DNA of 64,000 nt from assembly GCF_002419965.1 (NCBI RefSeq), contig NZ_DIHC01000002.1, forward strand, positions 35,016 through 99,015, given 5' to 3'. Shown here in pieces: positions 57,815-64,000 of this stretch. The stretch comes from Pseudomonas sp. UBA5706 (GTDB lineage Bacteria; Pseudomonadota; Gammaproteobacteria; Pseudomonadales; Pseudomonadaceae). The translations under genes were made by a program, and so were the position numbers. Below the pieces are notes generated by a model that had not been told where the DNA came from, made no database searches, and saw only the letters and a list, made by a program, of their open reading frames with translations. The first letter of the stretch is position 1, and each line of letters begins with the position of its first letter.

Positions 57815-58993
57815 ATGAACACCACCGATGCTCGCACTGGAAGTTGGCTCAGCGTAATCGCCCTAGCCCTGGCGGCTTTTATCTTCAATACCACCGAATT
57901 CGTGCCGGTCGGTTTGCTGAGCGCGATCGGCCACAGTTTCGACATGACCACCGCGCAGGTCGGCCTGATGTTGACGGTCTACGCATGGATCGTGTCGCTG
58001 ACCTCCCTGCCGATGATGCTCATGACGCGCAATATCGAGCGGCGCAAGTTGCTGATGTTTGTGTTCGTGCTGTTCATCATCAGCCACGTGATGTCGAGTC
58101 TTGCGTCCAGCTTTGGCATGTTGTTGGTCAGCCGTGTGGGCATCGCGTTGTCCCATGCGGTGTTCTGGTCGATTACGGCGTCTCTGGCAGTGCGCGTGGC
58201 GCCTGCGGGCAAGCAGGTGCAGGCGCTGGGCTTGCTGGCGACCGGCACCTCGCTGGCGATGGTACTCGGCATCCCGCTGGGCCGTGTGCTCGGTGAAGCG
58301 CTGGGTTGGCGCACCACGTTCCTGGCAATTGCCGGCGCCGCGGGGCTGACAGTGCTGGTGTTGATCAAGTCGCTGCCGCTGCTGCCGAGCCAGAACTCGG
58401 GCTCATTGCGCAGCCTGCCGATCCTGTTCAAGCGTCCGGCGTTGATATCGCTGTATGTGCTGACGGCGCTGGTGATCACGGCTCAGTTCACGGCCTACAG
58501 CTACATCGAGCCGTTCGCACAGCTCGTCGGGAAGATGAATGGCGACATGATCACCATCATCCTGTTGCTGTTCGGCGGCGCAGGGATTCTCGGTTCTATC
58601 GTGTTCAGCCGGTACAACAACCGTTACCCGCGGGGCATGTTGATCACGACCATCGGTGCACTGGCTTTGTGTCTGGTGCTACTGTTGCCGCTGTCGGGCA
58701 AGGCGTCGCTGGTTGCGACGCTGAGCATCGTCTGGGGCATGGCGATCATGTGCTTCGGCCTGGTGATGCAGGCCAAAGTCCTGTCCCTGGCACCCGATGC
58801 CACGGACGTTGCGATGGCGCTGCACTCCGGCATCTACAACATCGGCATCGGCGGCGGGGCACTGCTGGGCAGCATGGTGATCAGCCAGTTGGGCATCGCC
58901 AATATCGGGCTGGTAGGCGGCCTGGTAGCGCTCAGCGGTTTGGCGCTGGCGTGCCTGGCGACCTACCGGTATGGCGACACCATTCGGGCCTGA
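57815..58993 (+). CDS. sotB: Sugar efflux transporter SotB (MFS)
   Basis: SotB is a drug:H+ antiporter-1 type MFS exporter reported to pump out arabinose, IPTG and related sugars. The 392-residue protein has 12 membrane segments and strong likeness to E. coli SotB/YdeA: FIFNTTEFVPVGLLSAIGHSF, MLTVYAWIVSLTSLPMML, FWSITASLAVRVAPAGKQVQAL and LATGTSLAMVLGIPLGRVLG. The start is ATG 57815 (MNTTDARTGSWLSV). It is divergent from the autotransporter. The true substrate here may differ. Confidence 0.9.
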   Translation: MNTTDARTGSWLSVIALALAAFIFNTTEFVPVGLLSAIGHSFDMTTAQVGLMLTVYAWIVSLTSLPMMLMTRNIERRKLLMFVFVLFIISHVMSSLASSFGMLLVSRVGIALSHAVFWSITASLAVRVAPAGKQVQALGLLATGTSLAMVLGIPLGRVLGEALGWRTTFLAIAGAAGLTVLVLIKSLPLLPSQNSGSLRSLPILFKRPALISLYVLTALVITAQFTAYSYIEPFAQLVGKMNGDMITIILLLFGGAGILGSIVFSRYNNRYPRGMLITTIGALALCLVLLLPLSGKASLVATLSIVWGMAIMCFGLVMQAKVLSLAPDATDVAMALHSGIYNIGIGGGALLGSMVISQLGIANIGLVGGLVALSGLALACLATYRYGDTIRA

Positions 58994-59398
58994 TGCAGAG
59001 TCCTCAGTTATCGGGAAAGCTGCCGTAATAGCCTTGGCTTGGCTTGCGGCAGCTTCCCTCGACAACGAACACCGTGATCGTTCCCACACTCGCCATCATT
59101 CCCATTGATAACCACCATTCCTGCGATTGCCTTTCGCTCAAGATTTTGCGGCGTACTATCACCTCATCCCCACACACGAGCGGGGCCAGGAACAGGATTA
59201 ATCATCTTCTGACCTGCATGACGCCGACCGCCCTCACCGGCTGTATTCTCGCCCTCGAACCGTTCGCGCTGCAGTCCGTGCAAGCCACGGCTCACGAAAC
59301 GTCAATCGTGTGATGGCACGGGCCATCACAGGCTCCAGTAGCTGACACTCATCAGCACCTTTTGCCCTTAGAATTCTGTTTGATGCGGAGCATTCGAC
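58994..59398. other. Region after sotB with an inverted repeat
   Basis: This 405-bp gap contains a long inverted repeat at 59013-59058 just after sotB, with no T-run after it. The rest shows no gene I can support; a 90-codon open frame at 59044-59313 lacks a ribosome-binding site and family likeness. Confidence 0.55.
59013..59058. repeat. Inverted repeat after sotB
   Basis: GGGAAAGCTGCCG and CGGCAGCTTCCC (one bulge) flank 21 bases. It may act as a transcript-end hairpin for sotB. Confidence 0.65.
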
Positions 59399-59680
59399 AT
59401 GACCCGAGACGTCACCCTGCACGTTAGTTTCCCCACGTTTGGTCCCAACTATTACTCACAACATGTCGTCACTCGCCAAGACCGCCACAGCCTGGTTGAA
59501 GACATTCATTTCAGCGCATTCATGATGCCTGCGGCGGAAAACCACTTCAGTAATGAAGTGGTCGGTTTCAACGATCAATTTCGTTTTCTGACCGATGTGC
59601 TAGCCCTGCATCTGCTCGATATCGAAGCCGCGCGACCTGCCCGTAAACTCCGCCACCTGGTACCGTCGCACAGCCTGTAA
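59399..59680 (+). CDS. Small hypothetical protein
   Basis: This is a 93-residue protein without a family I recognise. It starts MTRDVTLHVSFPTFGPNYYSQHVV after GCGGAGCATTCGAC, an acceptable ribosome-binding site, and contains an aromatic-rich middle (NHFSNEVVGFNDQFRFLTDVLALHLL). No signal peptide, membrane segment or cysteine is present. It converges on the reductase gene, with 10 bp between the ends. Single-gene transcript likely; function unknown. Confidence 0.6.
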   Translation: MTRDVTLHVSFPTFGPNYYSQHVVTRQDRHSLVEDIHFSAFMMPAAENHFSNEVVGFNDQFRFLTDVLALHLLDIEAARPARKLRHLVPSHSL

Positions 59681-59690
59681 TAGCAGGCTG

Positions 59691-60626
59691 TTAACACAGG
59701 TGACTGCGTGCCCAGTGCTCGACATCAACCACATTAATGGCCTGTTGCGCGTTGAACGTCACGTCCGCGTCCCACGCAACGCCCCTGCCCTGGGCAAACA
59801 CGGCCCGGTACTTTTTGATCGGGTCTTCGGGGTCGCCCTCAAGTTGCGCTTTCAGAAACGGCACACTCCATTCCACCCGCTCAAAGGTGCGCCCTGTCAC
59901 CGCTTGCAGAATGTCCGCCAGTCTTGCGTACGTCACCGTGTCGCCAGCGGTATAAACGACCTGATTGCGAATGCGCGGCTCGGCGAAGACGATTCTGGCA
60001 GTCAAGATGCCGATGTCTTCGGGGGTGGTCACGGTCACTGCGGTCTTCAGGCTGCCGAGCGCATGGACGGTGTCATTTGCCAGATCGACCACGCCAAACG
60101 TTGGTTCGAACAGAAAACTGGTGAACATCCCGGTGGAAACGATCACCCACTCGGTGTGCTTTTGGGCGCGCAGCAGGTCGCGAACATCGAGCTGCTCATC
60201 GAACACATCCTGCGGACTGCCACGTCCGATGACGTCGTAATCCACACCAAACTGCCATGGGAAATAGCGTTTAACATCTGCCTCAAGCGCTGCCTGTGTC
60301 AACTTGAGCTGCGTACCGCGCCCGGCGACGAAACCTGCGCAACTGATCACGGTGTGAAACGGCGCAAACAGCGCGGCGAGTTCACTGACAGAATCGGCCA
60401 CCAGATCGCCCTGTAAAATTTTCACCCCCAGGGCGCGCAGTTCGTCGATGTCCTGTTGCTTGCCAGGCGCTTGCGACTCGATGGCCGAGGCACGCAGCAG
60501 CACGGTGACGGGAGTGTCGCTGCGTGCCGCCAGCGGCGCCAGATTGCGCAGTACCGACATGCCGAGTTCACCAGCCCCGAGGACCAGAATCGATTGGGAA
60601 AGCGTTGAGTCTTTATCACTGTGCAT
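59691..60626 (-). CDS. NmrA-like NAD(P)-dependent reductase
   Basis: This is a 311-residue atypical short-chain dehydrogenase of the NmrA / isoflavone-reductase-like group, including aromatic alcohol reductases. The Rossmann motif SILVLGAGELGMSVLRNLA is at the N-terminus, followed by VTVLLRA, ILQGDLVADSVSELAALF, VISCAGFVAGRGTQ and the lysine-containing VKRYFPWQFGVDYD. The start is ATG 60626 (MHSDKDSTLSQS); the frame continues upstream over the divergent regulator. The adjacent divergent HxlR gene suggests induction by a small aldehyde, quinone or redox signal. Substrate unknown. Confidence 0.85.
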   Translation of the reverse strand: MHSDKDSTLSQSILVLGAGELGMSVLRNLAPLAARSDTPVTVLLRASAIESQAPGKQQDIDELRALGVKILQGDLVADSVSELAALFAPFHTVISCAGFVAGRGTQLKLTQAALEADVKRYFPWQFGVDYDVIGRGSPQDVFDEQLDVRDLLRAQKHTEWVIVSTGMFTSFLFEPTFGVVDLANDTVHALGSLKTAVTVTTPEDIGILTARIVFAEPRIRNQVVYTAGDTVTYARLADILQAVTGRTFERVEWSVPFLKAQLEGDPEDPIKKYRAVFAQGRGVAWDADVTFNAQQAINVVDVEHWARSHLC

Positions 60627-60704
60627 GGCTAATCCTGAGTTGTGCCGCGCGAAACGTGAAGCCATGCTGGCACAATTAAAAACCGCCCAGAAGAAGGCAC
60701 ATCC

Positions 60705-61160
60705 GTGATACCGCAGACCGAACAACTCGATAACGCAGAAATCCTGCGACGCTCGCAAGCCGCTTGCGATGCGCTGAGCGCAGATGAAGATGGCCTCAAG
60801 CGCGAGGTCCTGACCCATGCCGGAAACCGATGGTCACTGGGCATCGTGCACGCGCTGGGGGTTTCAGGGAGGTTGCGCCATGCCGAGATCGGCAGGCGAA
60901 TGGAAGGCGTCACCCAACGGATGTTGACCCGCACATTGCGACAACTGGAGCGTGACGGGTTGATCCTGCGACACGACTTCAACGAGGTCCCGCCACGCGT
61001 CGAATATGAGCTCTCGGAATTGGGTATGGGCCTGCTGGTGCGGATGATTCCGCTGTGGACCTGGGTCATGGAAAACGCCGAAGGTTTTCGCACGTCACGG
61101 GCGACGTTCGATGCTCAACCCAAGGCCGGTCTGCCGGCAGCGCGATCAGAAAAGCGCTGA
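60705..61160 (+). CDS. HxlR-family transcriptional regulator
   Basis: This is a 151-residue winged-helix regulator of the HxlR/YodB family. The HTH_HxlR domain covers about residues 30-115 (AGNRWSLGIVHALGVSGRLRHAEIGRRM, EGVTQRMLTRTLRQLERDGLILR, PPRVEYELSELGMGLL). One cysteine near the N-terminus (AACDAL) could be redox-active, as in several HxlR members. The start is GTG 60705 after AGAAGGCACATCC. It is divergent from the reductase across 78 bp, the usual sign that it controls that gene. Confidence 0.92.
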   Translation: MIPQTEQLDNAEILRRSQAACDALSADEDGLKREVLTHAGNRWSLGIVHALGVSGRLRHAEIGRRMEGVTQRMLTRTLRQLERDGLILRHDFNEVPPRVEYELSELGMGLLVRMIPLWTWVMENAEGFRTSRATFDAQPKAGLPAARSEKR

Positions 61161-61373
61161 TTTCAATGCAGTGTTCTTAGGCCCAGCCCGCGCTATTGAC
61201 GATCCTCTGCGCATTCAATTCAAAATTATTGAATTTAAACTGCATTACTTCGCATTTGTCTCGTCGGGCTTTTCTGACCACAATCGGGATGCTTAACGCG
61301 ACCGGAAAGTTGACGCAACAGCTTCCCACTGTCGTTCCAGCCTTGAATTATTTGGCACTTGCCCCTTTGTGCG

Positions 61374-61405
61374 GGAGCTTGCTTTCACCGGCAAGCTCCT
61401 TTTTT
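61374..61405 (+). terminator. Intrinsic terminator before the HPP gene
   Basis: GGAGCTTGC-TTTCACCG-GCAAGCTCC is followed by six T. It could end the HxlR transcript, but lies only 20 bp before the earliest plausible start of the HPP-family gene, so a leader attenuator is also possible. Confidence 0.8.
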
Positions 61406-61424
61406 CTGCCCTGGACTTTCCCGT

Positions 61425-62276
61425 TTGAAAACGCTTCTACGCAGCTTCATTCCTCATTCGCTCAATACCCATCCTGGCGAATGGTCCCGTGCTGCCCTGG
61501 GCGCTTGCCTGGGTGTTTTACTCAGTGCATTGCTCAGTCGCCAGGTGTTCGGGATCGACGTCACGTTGCATTTACTCGGTCCGATCGGCGCATCGGCCGT
61601 GCTGTTGTTCGCAGTGTCCACAGGTGCGCTGGCACAGCCATGGTCGATCATCGGCAGTTATCTGGTCTCGACCCTGATTGCATTGCTGTGCATCCGGCTG
61701 TTCGGCAACACCGTCAGCGCCGCCAGCGTCGCGGTGTGTTCGGCGATGTTGATCATGTGCATTTGTCGTTGCCTGCATCCACCGGGAGCGGCGGTGGCAA
61801 TCAGCATCGTCACTTCGAAAACGGAGCTGTCAGCGCTGGGAATGCAGGTGTTGCTGCCGGTGATGCTTAACGCTGGATGCCTGCTGGCTACCGCGCTGAT
61901 CTACAACAATCTGACGCGGGTACGCTACCCCAAACCTCACCTCCGATCCCAGGCCAGTGCCCTGTCGACAACGCCACCTGAACACCCGGGTTTCAGCAGC
62001 GACGATCTGGAGCAGGCGCTGAATGATGCAGGGGCTTTTATCGATGTGTCGCGCAATGACCTTGAGACGATCCTGCACAGGACCGAGGCGAACGCTCAGC
62101 ACCGAAATCGCACCGATATCGACACCGCCAGGATACTAGTCCGCAACACGCAGAGCCTGTCGCTTGAGCACTCGCTGGCCGATGCGATGAACATGCTGGC
62201 CAGTCAGGACGGTAAATACCTGCCTGTGCTCGATGCCGAGCGAAAGGTGATTGGCATTATCAGCCTGGTGGATTGA
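61425..62276 (+). CDS. HPP-family membrane protein with C-terminal CBS-like segment
   Basis: This protein of about 283 residues has four hydrophobic segments of the HPP family (RAALGACLGVLLSALLSR, LLGPIGASAVLLFAVSTGALAQPWSIIGSYLVSTLIALL, CRCLHPPGAAVAI; key motif HPPGA). After a linker, SLEHSLADAMNMLASQDGKYLPVLDAERKVIGIISLVD resembles one CBS motif. HPP proteins are linked to nitrite transport in plastids and cyanobacteria; the bacterial role is unclear. The start is uncertain: TTG 61425 (LKTLLRSFIPHS) has only a weak ribosome-binding site, and an earlier TTG (61359) would place the terminator inside the gene. Confidence 0.82.
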   Translation: MKTLLRSFIPHSLNTHPGEWSRAALGACLGVLLSALLSRQVFGIDVTLHLLGPIGASAVLLFAVSTGALAQPWSIIGSYLVSTLIALLCIRLFGNTVSAASVAVCSAMLIMCICRCLHPPGAAVAISIVTSKTELSALGMQVLLPVMLNAGCLLATALIYNNLTRVRYPKPHLRSQASALSTTPPEHPGFSSDDLEQALNDAGAFIDVSRNDLETILHRTEANAQHRNRTDIDTARILVRNTQSLSLEHSLADAMNMLASQDGKYLPVLDAERKVIGIISLVD

Positions 62277-62325
62277 CACGCGTGCAGCAGTCCGGCAAGG
62301 CATGCTGCGATCGAGCTGAACCGAC

Positions 62326-63189
62326 TTAGATCAGCGGATCCCAGCGCTGCGACCAATCGCCCTTCTCCCTGGCGATTTCACGCAGCAACTCGAGCGCCCT
62401 CGGCAAGGTCGATGAGGGGTTTTCCCGCGAATAGACCAAGTACGTCGGGTAGCTGAATTCAGGCGCTAACGGCACCCGCTCGACGATTCCCCGATCCAGG
62501 TAGGACTGAACCACGCGGGTACGGAAGTAACCGGCGCCGCCGTTGTCCAGAATGTATTGCAGCGCAAAGGGACCAAGGTTGAAGGCCACGGCCGCCCTGG
62601 ATTTTTCCGGCAGCGCTGCATCATGCTGCTCACGAAACGCCGGCCCCCAATCAATGTAAACGTAAGGCTCGGGCCTACCGACGACGCGCACCAGAATCAG
62701 CTTTTCTTCCAGCAGTTCCTCGACCTGCAGCCCTGGCCAGTACGCCGGCTGGTAGACCAGCGCGGCATCCAGCACGCCGCGCTCGATATCCTTCAGCAGC
62801 GCGTCGCCATCCATGACCTGCGAATGCAACGCGTCATCGGGAATGGCGCTTCTGATCTCGCGTACCCAGCGAAGCAGCAGCGGGTTGCACAAGCTCATTT
62901 CCGCCCCTACACGCAGCACATGGCGATAACCCTGCGCAAGCGGCAGGTCGCGTCTCGCCGCGTCCCATGTCTGCACCAATTGATTGGCAAACACCACGAA
63001 GGCCTCGCCATCGGAGGTCAGCCTGGCGCCGGTTCGGTTGCGGATGAACAGCGTGCAATTGAGCTGACCTTCCAGCTTCTGCACCCGAGCGGTGATGGCG
63101 GTCTGGGTGACGTGCAGTTTTTCGGCAGCGGCCATCAGGCTGCCCAGGCGGACGATTTCGAGAAAGGTGCGGGCGAGGTCAATGTCCAT
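62326..63189 (-). CDS. LysR-family transcriptional regulator
   Basis: This is a 287-residue LysR-type regulator. The N-terminal HTH (MDIDLARTFLEIVRLGSLMAAAEKLHVTQTAITARVQKLEGQL; key motif LHVTQTAITARVQKLE) is followed by a substrate-binding domain (LRVGAEMSLCNPLLLRWVREI, RGVLDAALVYQPAYWPGLQVEEL). The start is ATG 63189; an open upstream frame to 63339 has no family likeness. Its target is not evident: the HPP gene converges on it and the small periplasmic gene at 63395 diverges from it, so the latter is the closest candidate. Confidence 0.92.
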   Translation of the reverse strand: MDIDLARTFLEIVRLGSLMAAAEKLHVTQTAITARVQKLEGQLNCTLFIRNRTGARLTSDGEAFVVFANQLVQTWDAARRDLPLAQGYRHVLRVGAEMSLCNPLLLRWVREIRSAIPDDALHSQVMDGDALLKDIERGVLDAALVYQPAYWPGLQVEELLEEKLILVRVVGRPEPYVYIDWGPAFREQHDAALPEKSRAAVAFNLGPFALQYILDNGGAGYFRTRVVQSYLDRGIVERVPLAPEFSYPTYLVYSRENPSSTLPRALELLREIAREKGDWSQRWDPLI

Positions 63190-63394
63190 CGATGGGGCTC
63201 GGTGTCCTGCTTCAGGCTTCTGGCTTGCGGAAAGCCGGGCCATGGTAGCGCAATGACCTGCCGTCCAGCGGGAAAGCGTGAGAGATTTGCGTTTGAAGCG
63301 CTGCGCTATCTGGCAGAAATTCCAAATCCGCTGTCTCATGCAGCAGGTTCGTACCGATCACGAGCCGCTTCCCTCCCCTTCTGCGGAAAAAACC

Positions 63395-63667
63395 ATGAAA
63401 CACGCCCTGCTCACCGGCCTGCTTTTGACTGCACTCGCTCTGCCCCTCGCCGCGTCCGCCAACGACGACAGCAGCCAGTGCCAGATGAACCTGAGCAAGG
63501 TCCGAGATGCAAAAGTTGCCAAACCGGACCTCAGTGATGCCGTGAAAAGTGACGTAGACACCACCGTTCACCGCGCCGAATCGGCATTGGCACGGCACAA
63601 CGCCGATGGGGCGCGAGAGTGCGTTTCATTGACACAGCAGGCGTTGCAGAAGATCCAGAGCAACTAG
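63395..63667 (+). CDS. Small secreted protein, paralogue of the one at 38002
   Basis: This 90-residue protein has a signal peptide (MKHALLTGLLLTALALPLAASA) and a mature helical domain of about 68 residues with two cysteines (SSQCQMNLSKVRDAK and DGARECVSLTQQALQKIQ). It matches the protein at 38002 in size, signal peptide wording (ALLTGL.LTA versus ALTGLFLTA), the Cys-x-x-Asn-Leu motif and the DGA-linked second Cys. The ATG at 63395 is the only one in front of the signal peptide; the ribosome-binding site is weak. It is divergent from the LysR gene. Function unknown. Confidence 0.82.
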   Translation: MKHALLTGLLLTALALPLAASANDDSSQCQMNLSKVRDAKVAKPDLSDAVKSDVDTTVHRAESALARHNADGARECVSLTQQALQKIQSN

Positions 63668-64000
63668 GCCCGGTAACGCCGCTGTGCTTTGATTCCATCA
63701 AACACATAGGCAACGCCATTCTCGCTCCTGGCCGAAAACCCCAACGCATAGACCACCTCGTCGCTTCTGGCCGAAAGGCCGTAGGAGCAAGCTTGCTCGC
63801 GATCTGCCGGGAACCGGCAGCAAAATCAGCCCCCGCGGTGCAACAGGCAGACCGCGGTCGCCGGTTTTGCTGCTGCTGCGCAGCAGATCGCTGGCAAGCC
63901 GAGCTCCTACGCCCTGCGGGCAGAACCAAACGCATGATCGTGGCAGACGCAAAATGGCGCGGCGGTCAGCGTGAAACGCAATGGCGCGGCGGGTCAGAAC
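63668..64000. other. Right-end non-coding region with REP elements
   Basis: No gene is supported in the last 333 bp. The region holds a large REPIN-like palindrome at 63781-63910 and an imperfect direct repeat near the end (ACGCAAAATGGCGCGGCGGTCAG, about 63950, versus ACGCAATGGCGCGGCGGGTCAG, about 63976; shared core ATGGCGCGGCGG). Confidence 0.65.
63781..63910. repeat. REPIN-like pair of inverted REP sequences
   Basis: Outer arms at 63781-63807 (GTAGGAGCAAGCTTGCTCGC and on) and 63883-63910 (complementary, ending CGAGCTCCTAC) are imperfect inverted copies of the Pseudomonas REP core. Inner arms GCAGCAAAA/TTTTGCTGC and CCGCGGT/ACCGCGG continue the symmetry to the centre, so the 130 bp can fold into one long cruciform. 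Confidence 0.85.

Noticed and set aside
59044..59313. 90-codon plus-strand frame after sotB
   Set aside because: It begins inside the sotB inverted repeat, has no ribosome-binding site and no family likeness.

Overview
This is chromosomal DNA of a Pseudomonas species, probably from the fluorescens/syringae/lutea side of the genus. The evidence is gene order (pnp-rpsO-truB-rbfA-infB-nusA-rimP-tRNA-fMet-tRNA-Leu-secG-tpiA-glmM-folP-ftsH-rlmE | yhbY | greA-carB-carA-dapB-dnaJ-dnaK-grpE | recN | fur | bamE | rnfH-ratA | smpB | lldRPD-dld | ssrA), near-identity of the ribosomal and translation proteins to what I remember of Pseudomonas, a cysteine-free Fur, and a palindromic Pseudomonas-type REP pair at the right end. 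The species cannot be fixed from sequence alone.

Positions 1-30.7 kb are conserved core. The minus-strand block handles translation initiation and ribosome maturation, protein export (secG), cell-wall precursor and folate synthesis (glmM, folP), membrane proteolysis (ftsH), rRNA methylation (rlmE), carbamoyl-phosphate and lysine/DAP synthesis (carAB, dapB) and the DnaK chaperone machine. Visible control signals include three tandem intrinsic terminators between tRNA-fMet and rimP, an attenuator-like terminator before a TTG-started carA, a sigma-32 promoter for grpE and a LexA box for recN. From 30.8 to 37.8 kb lies a complete lactate-use locus: the FadR-type regulator LldR diverges from lldP, lldD and an iron-sulfur D-lactate dehydrogenase, with a perfect palindromic operator between them. 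A small periplasmic protein and tmRNA (tag ANDETYGEQALAA) follow.

Positions 38.78-51.93 kb are a 13.1-kb genomic island integrated into the 3' end of ssrA. It has imperfect att repeats, a P4-type integrase next to attL, clustered GGTATTCCA motifs at both ends, and its own copy of the ssrA-type terminator. Its cargo is a second tyrosine recombinase with a small overlapping partner gene, a stretch without convincing genes that carries two perfect hairpins, and a defence cluster: hsdR, an AlbA_2/HATPase protein, hsdM, hsdS and an Mrr-type restriction enzyme. The AlbA_2 gene contains an 11-bp tandem array, which is not a multiple of three, and the units are phased so that the present copy number keeps the frame open. 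I regard this as the most interesting feature of the window.

Positions 52-64 kb are accessory chromosome: a LysE-family exporter, a zinc alcohol dehydrogenase, a beta-helix autotransporter with an octanucleotide array upstream, the exporter SotB, a divergent NmrA-like reductase/HxlR pair, an HPP-family membrane protein, a LysR regulator, a second copy of the small periplasmic family seen beside ssrA, and a REPIN-like palindrome.
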